Source: CAKSXP01 sp964539115 (lineage in GTDB: Bacteria > Bacillota > Clostridia > Oscillospirales > Oscillospiraceae). Taken from it: a DNA stretch of 64,000 nucleotides. The DNA lies in the NCBI GenBank assembly GCA_964539115.1, contig CAZIHY010000001.1, positions 28,876 to 92,875 on the forward strand. Direction: 5' to 3'. Of the stretch, positions 9,240 through 18,348 are shown one piece after another. Under the pieces are notes generated by a model. The model was not told the DNA's origin. It saw nothing but the letters and a program-made list of their open reading frames with translations, and did no database searches. The translations under genes were made by a program, and so were the position numbers. Position 1 is the stretch's first letter; every line of letters starts with the position of its first letter.

Positions 9240-10676
9240 ATGCCGAGAAGAAATGTCTATACACCGGAAGAACAGAAAATACTCGACCACATTTCCCAAA
9301 TCGGGGACGAGATCTATGGCTGGCAGAAGGATCAGCCGAAGAAGATAGCTAACATAGAGAGCATCATCAAATACAACACATGGTCGGACCCCTGGAATCC
9401 GATCTGGACAGACGCGTCCTATGCGGCCGATTCCCGCTGGGGCAGCATCGTCGCCTATCCTCTTTATGTGGACCGCTTCGATATGATGAACTACAACCTC
9501 CTTCTGGAGGGCGAGCAGTCCCAGAATTCAATGCTGAATAACCATTATGGCGGTCAGTTCACCCAGTATAAACAGATCTATGCAAACGACGAGCTCCGCG
9601 TGTTCCAGAACCGTCCGCAGCTTATCGAGACGCTCAAGGACGACGAGGAGCACAACGGTCCGCGCGCATGGGGATATATCCAGCGTGACTGCGACATCTA
9701 TAACCAGCGCGGAGAGCTGGTCGCAAACCACAAGCACTGTCTTGACGCAGTGCTGTACGACAAGCCCAGGGGACAGCGCTATTCGATCCCGCCCTTCGAA
9801 GACCACTGGTACACCGAGGGGCAGAACAAGTGGATGCTGAATATAAGTGACAATGAGTTCCGCCGCGGCGCCGATACCCTGTATTGGGAGGACGTAAAGG
9901 TCGGAGAGGAGCTTTGCCACACTACTCTCGGAGCCATGCGGCTCTGGGACATGGTGACCTGGTTCGCGGTGAAGGAGGAGGAGCCGATGTGGCCCACGCG
10001 CCTGTACCGCGAGCGCGGAAGGCTCACGTTCCCCGACCCGTATACCAATGCCCCACGCATGGGCATCGAGTGGCATTTTGCGACTGATATGTCCCAGCTG
10101 ATGAGCAATCCGAGGGCCGTGTGCTTCTCAGACTCCTGCCGCAATCAGCTTTGCCGCGTGGCTACCAACTGGATGGGCGACGACGGCATGGTCGTGTACC
10201 ACCGCAACCTCCACTTCATGCAGACGCCTCACGGCGACTGCCTTGTCGGATGCGGCCGCGTCATCGGAAAGCGCCTTGAAAAGGGCAGGTATCTGGTCGA
10301 CCTTGAGACATGGCTTTACGACATGTGCTGCGGCAATGTCTCCGACGCCGCCCGCTGCACCGTCGAGCTGCCGTCCAACGGCACGGCAAACGTTAGCGAG
10401 GGCTATAATGAAGCTGTCGAGCTGCCCGTTCTGGACGGATTGCCCGTAGGAACCCGCGTCCGCCTGCACGCACCCAAGAGCCTTGAGTGGTGGCCTGATG
10501 AGGATTATCCTCTCGAGGGCGTCGAGGGCACGATCTTCCACAAGTACCTGTGGCGTGACGCCCTGTCCGAGTTCACAAGCTTTGTCGACGTTATGCTGGA
10601 CGCTGACACGTCCGCAAAGCCCCTGCGCATCGGCAACGAGCTCACATTCCGTCTGGATCAGCTGGAGATCCTTTGA
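9240..10676 (+). CDS. MaoC/FAS1-like dehydratase-family protein 2
   Basis: This 478-residue paralogue of the preceding gene is complete and shares its architecture. It has an N-terminal region with WSDPWNPIW (gene 1 has WGDPWNPLW), a hotdog-like middle with LYWEDVKVGEEL at 213-224, VATNWMGDDG near 307-316, and a C-terminal small beta domain from about 400. A segment reading DPETNVTH in gene 1 reads DPYTNAPR here, so a candidate catalytic His is replaced by Arg. Fusion-type MaoC heterodimers often pair one active with one inactive subunit, and this pair may do the same. The 59-base spacing and AGGAAGGGG ribosome site support co-transcription. Confidence 0.6.
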   Translation: MPRRNVYTPEEQKILDHISQIGDEIYGWQKDQPKKIANIESIIKYNTWSDPWNPIWTDASYAADSRWGSIVAYPLYVDRFDMMNYNLLLEGEQSQNSMLNNHYGGQFTQYKQIYANDELRVFQNRPQLIETLKDDEEHNGPRAWGYIQRDCDIYNQRGELVANHKHCLDAVLYDKPRGQRYSIPPFEDHWYTEGQNKWMLNISDNEFRRGADTLYWEDVKVGEELCHTTLGAMRLWDMVTWFAVKEEEPMWPTRLYRERGRLTFPDPYTNAPRMGIEWHFATDMSQLMSNPRAVCFSDSCRNQLCRVATNWMGDDGMVVYHRNLHFMQTPHGDCLVGCGRVIGKRLEKGRYLVDLETWLYDMCCGNVSDAARCTVELPSNGTANVSEGYNEAVELPVLDGLPVGTRVRLHAPKSLEWWPDEDYPLEGVEGTIFHKYLWRDALSEFTSFVDVMLDADTSAKPLRIGNELTFRLDQLEIL

Positions 10677-10681
10677 TCCTC

Positions 10682-10781
10682 NNNNNNNNNNNNNNNNNNN
10701 NNNNNNNNNNNNNNNNNNNNNNNNNNNNNNNNNNNNNNNNNNNNNNNNNNNNNNNNNNNNNNNNNNNNNNNNNNNNNNNNN
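10682..10781. other. Scaffold gap of 100 N, intergenic
   Basis: A placeholder beginning five bases after the stop codon of the second MaoC-like gene. Unknown DNA, possibly including a further gene of that operon, could be missing here. Confidence 0.9.
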
Positions 10782-10795
10782 CAGCGACATACATA

Positions 10796-10830
10796 CACCG
10801 GCTGCTGATCAGGCAGCCGGTGCTTTTTTG
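10796..10830 (+). terminator. Terminator after the MaoC-like operon
   Basis: CACCGGCTGC and GCAGCCGGTG form a stem around TGATCAG, followed by a run of six T. Confidence 0.85.
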
Positions 10831-10894
10831 TTGCCATGACCCCGTTTGCGGAGTATAATCCAAAGCAAATCCAGGAAATACAGAGGTTTTTGTG

Positions 10895-11926
10895 ATGATA
10901 AGATTTGAATGTGACTATTGCGAGGGCGCACATGAAAATATCATGAGGCGGCTTTTTGAAACTAATATGGAGCAGACTCCGGGGTACGGCGAGGACGCGC
11001 ACTGTGAGAGAGCGCGAGAGCTTATAAAGGCGGCCTGCCGGGCTCCGGAGGCCGAGGTGCATTTTCTCGTCGGCGGAACGCAGGCCAACACGACGGTCAT
11101 AACCTCTGTCCTGCGCCCGCACCAGGGAGTTATATCCGCTGTCTCGGGGCATATAAACGCGCATGAGACCGGGGCAATCGAAGCTCGCGGACACAAGGTG
11201 CTGGCGCTGCCGTCCGGCGACGGAAAAATAACCGCCGCACAGGTGCGCGCGTGCTGTGAAGAGCACTGGAACGACGTAAATCACGAGCATCTCGTCCAGC
11301 CGGGCATGGTGTATATCTCCCACCCGACGGAGAGCGGCACGATATATACAAAAGCGGAGCTGACGGCACTTTACGAGGTCTGCCGCGAGCGCTTGCTGCC
11401 CCTGTTTATCGACGGCGCGCGCCTCGGTTACGGGCTGGCGGCAGAGGGCGGCGATCTGACGCTGCCGGATATAGCGGAGCTTTGCGACGTTTTCTATATC
11501 GGCGGCACAAAGGTCGGTGCGCTGTTCGGGGAGGCCGTCGTAATAACGAACAAAGCGCTGGCGCGGGATTTCCGCTATATGATTAAACAGTGCGGAGGCA
11601 TGCTTGCGAAGGGCCGGCTGCTCGGCGTGCAGTTCGAGACCTTGTTCGAGGACGGGCTGTATTTTGAGATATCCCGCCGGGCTGTGGAGCTGGCCCGCCG
11701 CCTGCGCCGTGCGTTTGAGGATGCGGGCTTTCAAATGCTGTTCGATTCCTCGACGAACCAGCAGTATCCGGTCCTGCCCGATGAGCTGATCGAAAGGCTC
11801 GGGGAAAAATACAGCTTCTCCTACTGGCAGCGTGTGGACGAGGGGCACAGCGCCGTGCGCTTCTGCACGAGCTGGGCGACGAAGGAGGAGAATGTGAACG
11901 ACCTCATCGCGGATATAGGCGCATGA
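10895..11926 (+). CDS. ltaE: Low-specificity L-threonine aldolase / beta-eliminating lyase family
   Basis: A 343-residue PLP enzyme of fold type I that splits L-threonine or L-allo-threonine to glycine and acetaldehyde in the cytosol. The PLP-binding Lys lies in FYIGGTKVG (about K206). The pyridine-nitrogen Asp lies in LFIDGARLGY (about D173). GGTQANTT binds the cofactor phosphate. The length fits the family. ATG at 10895 is eight bases after CAGAGG; a GTG one codon earlier is also possible. It appears monocistronic, downstream of a terminator and upstream of a separate promoter at 12084. Confidence 0.88.
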   Translation: MIRFECDYCEGAHENIMRRLFETNMEQTPGYGEDAHCERARELIKAACRAPEAEVHFLVGGTQANTTVITSVLRPHQGVISAVSGHINAHETGAIEARGHKVLALPSGDGKITAAQVRACCEEHWNDVNHEHLVQPGMVYISHPTESGTIYTKAELTALYEVCRERLLPLFIDGARLGYGLAAEGGDLTLPDIAELCDVFYIGGTKVGALFGEAVVITNKALARDFRYMIKQCGGMLAKGRLLGVQFETLFEDGLYFEISRRAVELARRLRRAFEDAGFQMLFDSSTNQQYPVLPDELIERLGEKYSFSYWQRVDEGHSAVRFCTSWATKEENVNDLIADIGA

Positions 11927-12083
11927 TAAATGGGATATACATTTTAAATACGTTGCCTCCCTTGGGGAAACTGTGGCGGGTCAGCAAAGATTCAGATAAA
12001 AAATGGGAACAGTTTTCCATACGATTTCGTCATATACAGTATCGCCGTTCGCCCCAATTCGACGCAACGCGGGGAAATTGTTA

Positions 12084-12112
12084 TTGACAAAGTCGCCTCC
12101 CGATAATACAAT
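12084..12112 (+). promoter_or_regulatory. Consensus promoter for the YtrA-type operon
   Basis: TTGACA (12084-12089) and TACAAT (12107-12112) have the ideal 17-base spacing. Transcription near 12119 would leave almost no leader for an ATG at 12125, which favours the GTG at 12158 as the start of the regulator. Confidence 0.8.
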
Positions 12113-12157
12113 GACTGTATTAGAATGATTAATACGCAATACCGGGAGAGTGATAGT

Positions 12158-12526
12158 GTGATAAGCATAAATTACAGAGACCCCCGGCCGATTTATGAGC
12201 AGATAATGGACAGCGTCCGCCGTCTTGTTATCTCGGGAGCGATGGTTCCGGAGGAGAAGCTGCCCTCAGTGCGTGAGCTGGCGAGCCGTCTCGCGATCAA
12301 CCCGAACACGATACAGCGCGCATACCGGGAACTGGAGAGCGAGGGCTATATTTACTCCGTATCCGGCAAGGGGAGCTTTATCGCTCGCCGTGATGAGGTC
12401 GACGAGGGCCGAAAGCGCGAGCTGTTAAAGCAGTTTGACGCCGCTGCAAGCGAGCTTGAGTTTCTGGGAGTGACGAGGGAGCAGCTTTGCAACCGGCTGG
12501 CAGAAGGAGGAAATCAGGATGGTTGA
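12158..12526 (+). CDS. GntR family (YtrA-type) transcriptional repressor
   Basis: This 122-residue DNA-binding protein probably represses its own operon with the downstream ABC genes. It consists of a winged helix-turn-helix of the GntR family, visible in RPIYEQIMDSVRRLVISGAM, KLPSVRELASRLAINPNTIQ and AYRELESEGYIYSVSGKGSF. A short C-terminal helix follows, the YtrA pattern with no large effector domain. The GTG at 12158 is nine bases after GGGAG; an ATG at 12125 is in frame but too close to the promoter. The stop overlaps the start of the ATPase gene by eight bases. Relatives respond to cell-envelope antibiotics, which is family knowledge rather than something seen here. Confidence 0.88.
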   Translation: MISINYRDPRPIYEQIMDSVRRLVISGAMVPEEKLPSVRELASRLAINPNTIQRAYRELESEGYIYSVSGKGSFIARRDEVDEGRKRELLKQFDAAASELEFLGVTREQLCNRLAEGGNQDG

Positions 12527-13412
12527 CGTTATCGGCGTTAAGAAGAGCTTTGATGGGTTCTGCGCGCTGGACGGGCTGAATATGTATGTCCCGCGCGGCT
12601 CCATTTACGGGCTCGTCGGACCCAACGGAGCGGGAAAGAGCACGATACTGCGCCATATAACCGGCATTTACCGTCAGGATGAGGGGGATATACTCATAAA
12701 CGGCGAGCCGGTTTTTGAAAACGAAACGGTCAAAAAGAGCATCGCATATATTCCGGACGATATTTTCTGGTTCACGCAGGCGACGCTGCGCGATATGATG
12801 AAATACTACGCCGGCCTGTATCCGGGATTCGACAGGGACAGGTTCGGCAAGCTTGGCGAGGACTTCGATTTTGACGACAGGCGCCATATGCGCCGTTTGT
12901 CGAAGGGTATGCAGAAGCAGGCGGCGTTTCGCCTTTGCCTGTCGATGCGTCCCGAGCTCCTTGTGCTGGACGAGCCGGTGGATGGGCTCGACCCCGTGAT
13001 GCGCCGCAAAATGTGGGGTCTTGTCATGGAGGACGTCGCGGAGAACGGCACGACAGTGATCGTCTCGTCTCACAATCTGCGCGAGCTGGAGGATGTCTGC
13101 GACCAGGTCGGCATCATGAAGGACGGGAAAATGCTCCTTCAGAGAAGCCTTGAGGAGCTTCAGGAGAATATCGTCAAGGTTCAGATCGCAATGCCGGACG
13201 GGGGGAAGCTGCCGGAGGATATAAACGTCGTGCATGAGAGCATGACAGGGCGGCTGCATACCCTTATCCTGCGCGGCGACGCCGGCGAGGTCGAGCGGAA
13301 ACTCGCGGACTCGCGGCCGCTGTTCATGGATCTGCTTCCGCTGACGCTGGAGGAGATATTCATTTACGAGTTGGGAGGTGCCGACAGTGAAGTCAAAGAC
13401 ATCGTGCTTTAA
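12519..13412 (+). CDS. ABC transporter ATP-binding protein (YtrB-type)
   Basis: A 297-residue nucleotide-binding subunit. The Walker A GPNGAGKST is at residues 34-42, a signature variant LSKGMQKQ near 128, and the Walker B LLVLDEPVDGLDP near 147, followed by a switch His in VSSHNLRELED. The LSKGMQKQ signature and the C-terminal regulatory tail are typical of the drug/peptide exporter-like ABC-2 class. The gene overlaps both the regulator upstream and the permease downstream, so the three are translated together. The substrate is unknown; the class is usually linked to export of, or protection from, peptides. Confidence 0.9.
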   Translation: MVDVIGVKKSFDGFCALDGLNMYVPRGSIYGLVGPNGAGKSTILRHITGIYRQDEGDILINGEPVFENETVKKSIAYIPDDIFWFTQATLRDMMKYYAGLYPGFDRDRFGKLGEDFDFDDRRHMRRLSKGMQKQAAFRLCLSMRPELLVLDEPVDGLDPVMRRKMWGLVMEDVAENGTTVIVSSHNLRELEDVCDQVGIMKDGKMLLQRSLEELQENIVKVQIAMPDGGKLPEDINVVHESMTGRLHTLILRGDAGEVERKLADSRPLFMDLLPLTLEEIFIYELGGADSEVKDIVL

Positions 13413-15300
13413 GACGCTGTTTTTGAGCGCGGTCAAGCGTTCCTGGCCTGTTTGGACGGCGTATCTCGCCGTGTGGCTTGTGTATCTCTGCGGCAGCATC
13501 GCTTCCGGACTGACCAGAAACTGGGATGTTCTGTATTACGGGATCACGGAGTATATAACCTTCCAGCTTGTGCTGGAAATGGCCGTCCACACAGGGGTGT
13601 TTATCAGCTTTTTCGCGGCAATAGCCTCGGCGATGTGCGTTTTCTCGTTTATGTATAATTCCCGTTCCGCGGGAGCCATGGCGTCCCTGCCCATAAAGCG
13701 CGAAAAGCTCTATTTTGCCCAGGCTATGGCGGGGCTGGTTCCGCTGCTTATCGCGAATGTGATCATTTTTGCCGCGGGTCTATGCGTTGAGTTGAACTTC
13801 GGCGCGGTCGATATAGTGCCGATGCTTTCATGGCTCGCGATCGTGAGCATGCAGCTGGTCATATTCTTCGGCATCGCAGCGTTCAGTGCACAGCTTACGG
13901 GACACATAGTCGTGCTCCCGGCGGCATATGTCGTTTTCAACTTCACGGCGGCGGTGCTGGAATACGCCGTCAAGCGCGCTTCCTGCGTTTTTGTCTATGG
14001 CGCGAGCATGGGAAAGGGAGTCCTTACGGCTCTTTCGCCGCTGGTCTATATGGTCGGCAACATGTATATCAGTGTGCCGAGCGTGGCTGACGCTAACGGG
14101 GCATGGACGATGCAGTACGCGCAGGCATATTTTGTCGGCTGGACCGGCATGCTCGTGTATCTCGCCGTCGGCGTCGTGCTTCTTTTCCTTGGCATGCTGC
14201 TGTATAAGTACCGCCGCATAGAGGCCGTCGGAGACGTCGTCTCCGTCAAGATCCTCAAGCCGGTGTTCAAATACTGCTTTGCGCTCGGCGGAGCGCTGGT
14301 CCTCGGCGTGTATGCCCACAGTATACTGAAGGATTTGTATTACACGGACGGCAGCGTTTGGGAGCTGCTGCTTCTGATGCTGCTGGGCGGCTTTATATGC
14401 TATTTCGTTGCCGAGATGATGATAAAAAAGTCCTTCCATATCTGGAAGGCCAAGGCGTTTGTGGGCTTTGCCGTGTTCGCCGTAGTGCTCGCCGCGTTTG
14501 CCTGCGCCGGAGAGTTCGACCTGTTCGGGTATGAGGCCAGGGTACCTTCGGCGGATGATGTAGTGTCCGTGACTGTCGGCGGTTCGAGCGAGCGTGTCGA
14601 GCTCACGGATATCGCCAATATCGAAAGAGTCATTTCGCTGCACCGGCAGGTGCTCTCCAACAAGGAGGAGAACGAGGCATATATAAAAAGCGGAGGATAT
14701 ATAAACAGCTATTACGGCGTTATAATGCTCGAATTGGAATACGAGCTCAAAAACGGCGGAACGATCAGGCGCGTGTATAACATCACTGCTCCCTACGGGG
14801 ATATAGAGGCTTTCGAGACGCTGATCAACTGCCAGGAGGCTATTGATTACCGCAAACAGACGCTGATACCGGTAACGCCGGATACTATCGGCTATGCCGT
14901 CGTCAACTATCGTGAAGAAGGCGCCGTAGTGAGCGATTATTATTACGATATGGAAACTCTGTATCTCACGGCCGCGGAGGCCTATGAGCTGTATACCGAG
15001 TGCATCCTGCCCGACATAGCTGACGGGACTCTCGGCCGTATCTGGCTGGTTTTGGACAAGGACTACTACGACACGGTTTATAACTGCTCGATAAGTCTAG
15101 AGCTGCGTCAAAAGCGCGGCAGCGGCGAGCTTGAGTATGATTATTTCTATACTGTTCCGACTGTTGACTCGCTTCGGACAAACGCCTGGCTGACAGAACA
15201 CGGTGTCGAGCTGACATTCTATGACTATGGGGAACAGCTGGACCCCGTCACAGGAGAGGTAATAAGTTATGCCAGCGCGTCGGATATCGTCATTGACTGA
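13387..15300 (+). CDS. ABC transporter permease (ABC-2-like) with extracytoplasmic C-terminal domain
   Basis: This 637-residue protein is the membrane partner of the ATPase it overlaps by 26 bases. The first 380 residues hold many hydrophobic helices, including ITFQLVLEMAVHTGVFISFF and AKAFVGFAVFAVVLAAFACA. Residues after about 385 are hydrophilic with repeated Tyr and Glu and would lie outside the membrane. GTG at 13387 is eight bases after GGGAGG; an upstream GTG at 13378 overlaps that ribosome site and is less likely. It converges with and overlaps the end of spoIIR by 11 bases, so the two transcripts run into each other. Confidence 0.82.
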   Translation: MKSKTSCFKTLFLSAVKRSWPVWTAYLAVWLVYLCGSIASGLTRNWDVLYYGITEYITFQLVLEMAVHTGVFISFFAAIASAMCVFSFMYNSRSAGAMASLPIKREKLYFAQAMAGLVPLLIANVIIFAAGLCVELNFGAVDIVPMLSWLAIVSMQLVIFFGIAAFSAQLTGHIVVLPAAYVVFNFTAAVLEYAVKRASCVFVYGASMGKGVLTALSPLVYMVGNMYISVPSVADANGAWTMQYAQAYFVGWTGMLVYLAVGVVLLFLGMLLYKYRRIEAVGDVVSVKILKPVFKYCFALGGALVLGVYAHSILKDLYYTDGSVWELLLLMLLGGFICYFVAEMMIKKSFHIWKAKAFVGFAVFAVVLAAFACAGEFDLFGYEARVPSADDVVSVTVGGSSERVELTDIANIERVISLHRQVLSNKEENEAYIKSGGYINSYYGVIMLELEYELKNGGTIRRVYNITAPYGDIEAFETLINCQEAIDYRKQTLIPVTPDTIGYAVVNYREEGAVVSDYYYDMETLYLTAAEAYELYTECILPDIADGTLGRIWLVLDKDYYDTVYNCSISLELRQKRGSGELEYDYFYTVPTVDSLRTNAWLTEHGVELTFYDYGEQLDPVTGEVISYASASDIVID

Positions 15301-15901
15301 GTCCGCTCAGAAATGAGCGGAGCTCGCCCCAGAGCTCGAGCATACGGAACTTGATTTCGTAGCCCTCGTCCTCACAGGTTATGAGGGCTGTGTCATCATC
15401 GGAGAGCACGGTCTGGGCCTGCTCCGAGCCGATGCCCGCCGCCTCTACGCAGAGCGGAGGGAACACAACGCACCACCAGTTATGGCCCCCGCCGTCGCCC
15501 AATGTAACTCGCAGGGATTCGTATTCGCCCGCGGGCAGGGAGAAGCTTTCATAGTGACGGGTCGGGAATTCCTCGGTACCGAGGGAGACCGAGACCTGCC
15601 GGCCCTGCGAGCGGGACAGTGCGGCCAGTTCAACGCCGGAGAGATTTTCTTCTATTATCTCTCCGGCGGTTTTTGTGTCCGGCACGTCCGAGAGGAGCGG
15701 GGTCAGATATTCCAGCACGGCGTCGCGCACATCGAGCTTTATCTCCTGCTCCAGCTCGTCGTCGGAGACGGCGACGACATGCAGCCGTATGAGCTTTTCC
15801 GCGAGCTGGGACTGTCTTGCGCCCGCCCACGCGCCCACAAAAAGCGTTATGCAGAGGCTCAAAAGCAGAGCAGTCTCCCATGTTTTTAATTTGTTATTCA
15901 T
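15290..15901 (-). CDS. spoIIR: Stage II sporulation protein R
   Basis: A forespore-made secreted signalling protein that triggers processing of pro-sigma-E by SpoIIGA in the mother cell. The 203 residues start with a membrane or signal segment (TALLLSLCITLFVGAWAG). The family hallmarks IRLHVVAVSDDELEQEIKLD, VRDAVLEYL and LGDGGGHNWWCVVFPPLC then follow. Its presence shows the organism is, or recently was, a spore-former. The ATG at 15901 directly follows a long hairpin whose 3-prime arm contains the only ribosome-site-like bases (GGCGGTGAT), so the structure may limit translation. It lies downstream of ispE with about 200 bases between them. Confidence 0.93.
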   Translation of the reverse strand: MNNKLKTWETALLLSLCITLFVGAWAGARQSQLAEKLIRLHVVAVSDDELEQEIKLDVRDAVLEYLTPLLSDVPDTKTAGEIIEENLSGVELAALSRSQGRQVSVSLGTEEFPTRHYESFSLPAGEYESLRVTLGDGGGHNWWCVVFPPLCVEAAGIGSEQAQTVLSDDDTALITCEDEGYEIKFRMLELWGELRSFLSGLSQ

Positions 15902-15957
15902 AAAAAATCACCGCCGGTATGTAGCATTTGATGCTATTATCGACGGTGATTTTTTGA
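15902..15957 (-). terminator. Long hairpin between ispE and spoIIR (terminator or RBS-blocking)
   Basis: Two stacked stems are visible: AAAAAATCACCG with CGGTGATTTTTT outside, and TAGCAT with ATGCTA inside. Read on the minus strand it ends in a T-run that touches the spoIIR ATG. It can act as the terminator of apgM-ispE, and it also buries the spoIIR ribosome site. Confidence 0.65.
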
Positions 15958-16098
15958 TTTATACGGGTTTATTCCAAACTCTTTTGCTTTACCAAAGTGG
16001 ATCTGCTCCGCAGAGGTGGGTTTTTGCTCCTCTTATCTTTGCTTTCTTGCTCAGTTTCAAAAGTTGTTTCAGACTGAAAAAGAATTTCAAAGTAAGCC

Positions 16099-16968
16099 CT
16101 ATTCAAAATTTCTCCCTGTCGGGCGGCAGAGAAAACAGTCGCGGTATCGGCCTTTAAGCTCCGCCTGAGCGAGGGAGGCCTTTTCCGTGCTGTCGAAAAT
16201 GCCAAACACGGCGGAACCGGTCCCGCTCATCGTGCAGCCGAGCGCGCCGAAGCCGAGCAGCGTGTTCTTGATCGTAAAAACTTCCCCGCAGCGCCGCGGG
16301 AGCACGTCCTCGAACACGTTGTACATCCGTCGCGAAATTTTTGCAAGGTCGCCGCTTTGCAGCATAGATATGAGTGCGCCCGTATCCGGATGGATACGGA
16401 TATCGTGTTCGTCCAGAGTTTTGAACAGCATGGGCGTGGAGATCGAAAACGAAGGCTTGCATATAACGATGCCGCAGTCGGGCAGCGCTGTCAGATCGGT
16501 CATTATCTCGCCCCGGCCCTCCGCCAATACAGTGCCGCCGCGCACGCAGAATGGAACGTCGGAGCCGAGCTGTTCGCTCAGCTTCTCAAGCTCCGTGCGT
16601 GGCGGACGAAGCCCTGTCAGCTCGCCAAGGCCAAACAGCACCGCGGCCCCGTCCGACGAGCCTCCACCGAGACCCGCGCAGACCGGGATGCGCTTTTTGA
16701 GCGTAATGTCAACGCCCGTGTCCGTTATGCCGTAGGTCTCGAAAAATAGCTTAGCGGCCTTGACGGCGATGTTGCGCCCGTCGTTCGGTATGTAGCGGAC
16801 TCCGGAGCGCGTCGTTATCTTCCCGTCGGAACGCAGGTCCATTTCAAGCTCGTCGCAGAGTGAGACAGACTGCATTACCATGCGCATGTCGTGGTAGCCG
16901 TCCGGGCGCCTGCCGGTGACGTCAAGGGAGAGATTGAGCTTCGCCCTGGCGCGAAACAGCTCTCTCAT
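16099..16968 (-). CDS. ispE: 4-diphosphocytidyl-2-C-methyl-D-erythritol kinase
   Basis: This cytosolic GHMP kinase phosphorylates CDP-methylerythritol in the MEP pathway to isoprenoid precursors. The 289 residues show the N-terminal RARAKLNLSLDVTGRRPDGY, the ATP loop VCAGLGGGSSDGAAVLF near residue 93, and a C-terminal GCTMSGTGSAVFGIF. All three GHMP motifs are present and the length is normal. The start overlaps the apgM stop by four bases (ATGA arrangement), so translation is coupled. The pairing with a phosphoglycerate mutase is only an operon neighbourhood with no obvious shared pathway. Confidence 0.95.
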   Translation of the reverse strand: MRELFRARAKLNLSLDVTGRRPDGYHDMRMVMQSVSLCDELEMDLRSDGKITTRSGVRYIPNDGRNIAVKAAKLFFETYGITDTGVDITLKKRIPVCAGLGGGSSDGAAVLFGLGELTGLRPPRTELEKLSEQLGSDVPFCVRGGTVLAEGRGEIMTDLTALPDCGIVICKPSFSISTPMLFKTLDEHDIRIHPDTGALISMLQSGDLAKISRRMYNVFEDVLPRRCGEVFTIKNTLLGFGALGCTMSGTGSAVFGIFDSTEKASLAQAELKGRYRDCFLCRPTGRNFE

Positions 16969-18191
16969 AGCATGAACAGGGCGGGCATAAGCTCGATCCC
17001 CTCGTCAAGATAGAGGCCCTTTTCGCCGTTTTTCTCGCTGTAAGCAAGGCCGAGACCGGAGTCTGTGCGGCTGTCATATATAAAGTACGGCACGGGGTCG
17101 CCGTCGTGCGCGCCGTTTGCCATCAAGGTCTTGTGGTCGGAGAGCACGAGCATGCGGAAATCCTCGCCCTTTTCGGTCAGCGCATCCACGACCGGCCTTA
17201 TGACGCGGCTGTCGAGAGCCTCGATTGAATAAATTTTGTGTTCGAGACTGCCGTCGTGGGTGCTCTCGTCCGGACCCTCAAGATGGACGCCGACGAAGTC
17301 GTATTTTTCCAGAGCGCCTACAGCAGCGGCGGTTTTCGCCTCGTAATCGGTGTCCCAGTCGGCGTTGGCCGTCGGGACCTCAATAACGTCGAGCCCCGTC
17401 ATTTTTGCGATGCCGCGCACGAGGGGGACTGCGCTTATGACCGCACCGCTATGGCCGAACTGTTCCTTGAAATCAGGCATTTTGCCGCCGGTGCCCTCGG
17501 CCCAGAACCAAATGCCGTTCGCGGGGAGCTTGCCCTCTGCCCGGCGCTGCTCGTTGAGCGGGTGGTGATCCAATATCTCGTTTGCCTTCTTCATGAGGGC
17601 GCGCAGCGTCTCCGCATCCTCACAGCCGGAGGGCAGGTTGTCGCGCACGCTCTCGCCGAGATGGTCGTGCGGCGGGGAGAGGACCAGACCCTTTATGTCT
17701 GTCTGCCGCTGTATCATGACATGGCGGTAGCTGTCCGCAGGCAGGAGGCTTGCGCGCGCCTTCTCCGCCAGAGGGACGAAGTCCGGATGAGAGAAGAGAT
17801 ATTCCATCAGCATGCGGGAGTCGGCTCCGCCGATGCCGCCCGCGGAATGGGAGACGATCGTGCGCTCTTCAAACTCCGCGCCGTCCGAAATACAGACGTT
17901 GTTGCAGCGGAAGGCCGCCGCACCCTCGGGCAGAGTGACGCCCTGGTCGGCAAGCTCGATCGGCGCTCGGCCGGTGTAACAGGTTTGCGGAGCGCAGCCG
18001 AAGATGGACATGATTGCCGTGTCGCTGCCGGGAGCGAAGCCGTCAGGCACGTTTTTGACGCTGCCTATGGTGCCGTGTGCGCAGAGAACGTCCATACAGG
18101 GCGTGTTTGACGCCTCGATGGGTGTTTTTCCGTCGAGCTCCGGTACGGGGTTATCGGCCATACCGTCGCCTATGACGAGTATATATTTCAT
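16965..18191 (-). CDS. apgM: Cofactor-independent phosphoglycerate mutase (archaeal-type, ApgM)
   Basis: A 408-residue member of the alkaline-phosphatase superfamily interconverting 3- and 2-phosphoglycerate in glycolysis. The metal-binding start ILVIGDGMADNP, the nucleophile region PGSDTAIMSIFG, and the late metal motifs DFVGVHLEGPDESTHDG and LVLSDHKT are all present. The length matches the ApgM family rather than the roughly 510-residue GpmI. It is the first gene of an overlapping pair with ispE. The TspO, P-ATPase and other units in the window are unrelated. Confidence 0.93.
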   Translation of the reverse strand: MKYILVIGDGMADNPVPELDGKTPIEASNTPCMDVLCAHGTIGSVKNVPDGFAPGSDTAIMSIFGCAPQTCYTGRAPIELADQGVTLPEGAAAFRCNNVCISDGAEFEERTIVSHSAGGIGGADSRMLMEYLFSHPDFVPLAEKARASLLPADSYRHVMIQRQTDIKGLVLSPPHDHLGESVRDNLPSGCEDAETLRALMKKANEILDHHPLNEQRRAEGKLPANGIWFWAEGTGGKMPDFKEQFGHSGAVISAVPLVRGIAKMTGLDVIEVPTANADWDTDYEAKTAAAVGALEKYDFVGVHLEGPDESTHDGSLEHKIYSIEALDSRVIRPVVDALTEKGEDFRMLVLSDHKTLMANGAHDGDPVPYFIYDSRTDSGLGLAYSEKNGEKGLYLDEGIELMPALFML

Positions 18192-18348
18192 TCTTTGATC
18201 ACTCCAAATCAGGTGTTTTCTTAATAGTACAGGCTGAACGCTCTCAATTCAAGAGGTTTTTCACGCTGAAAAAATGTCTTTTTATTTATCAACAATTGTG
18301 CTAGTATACCAATATTATAAAAATATGTATTATCACGGAGGCTACAAG

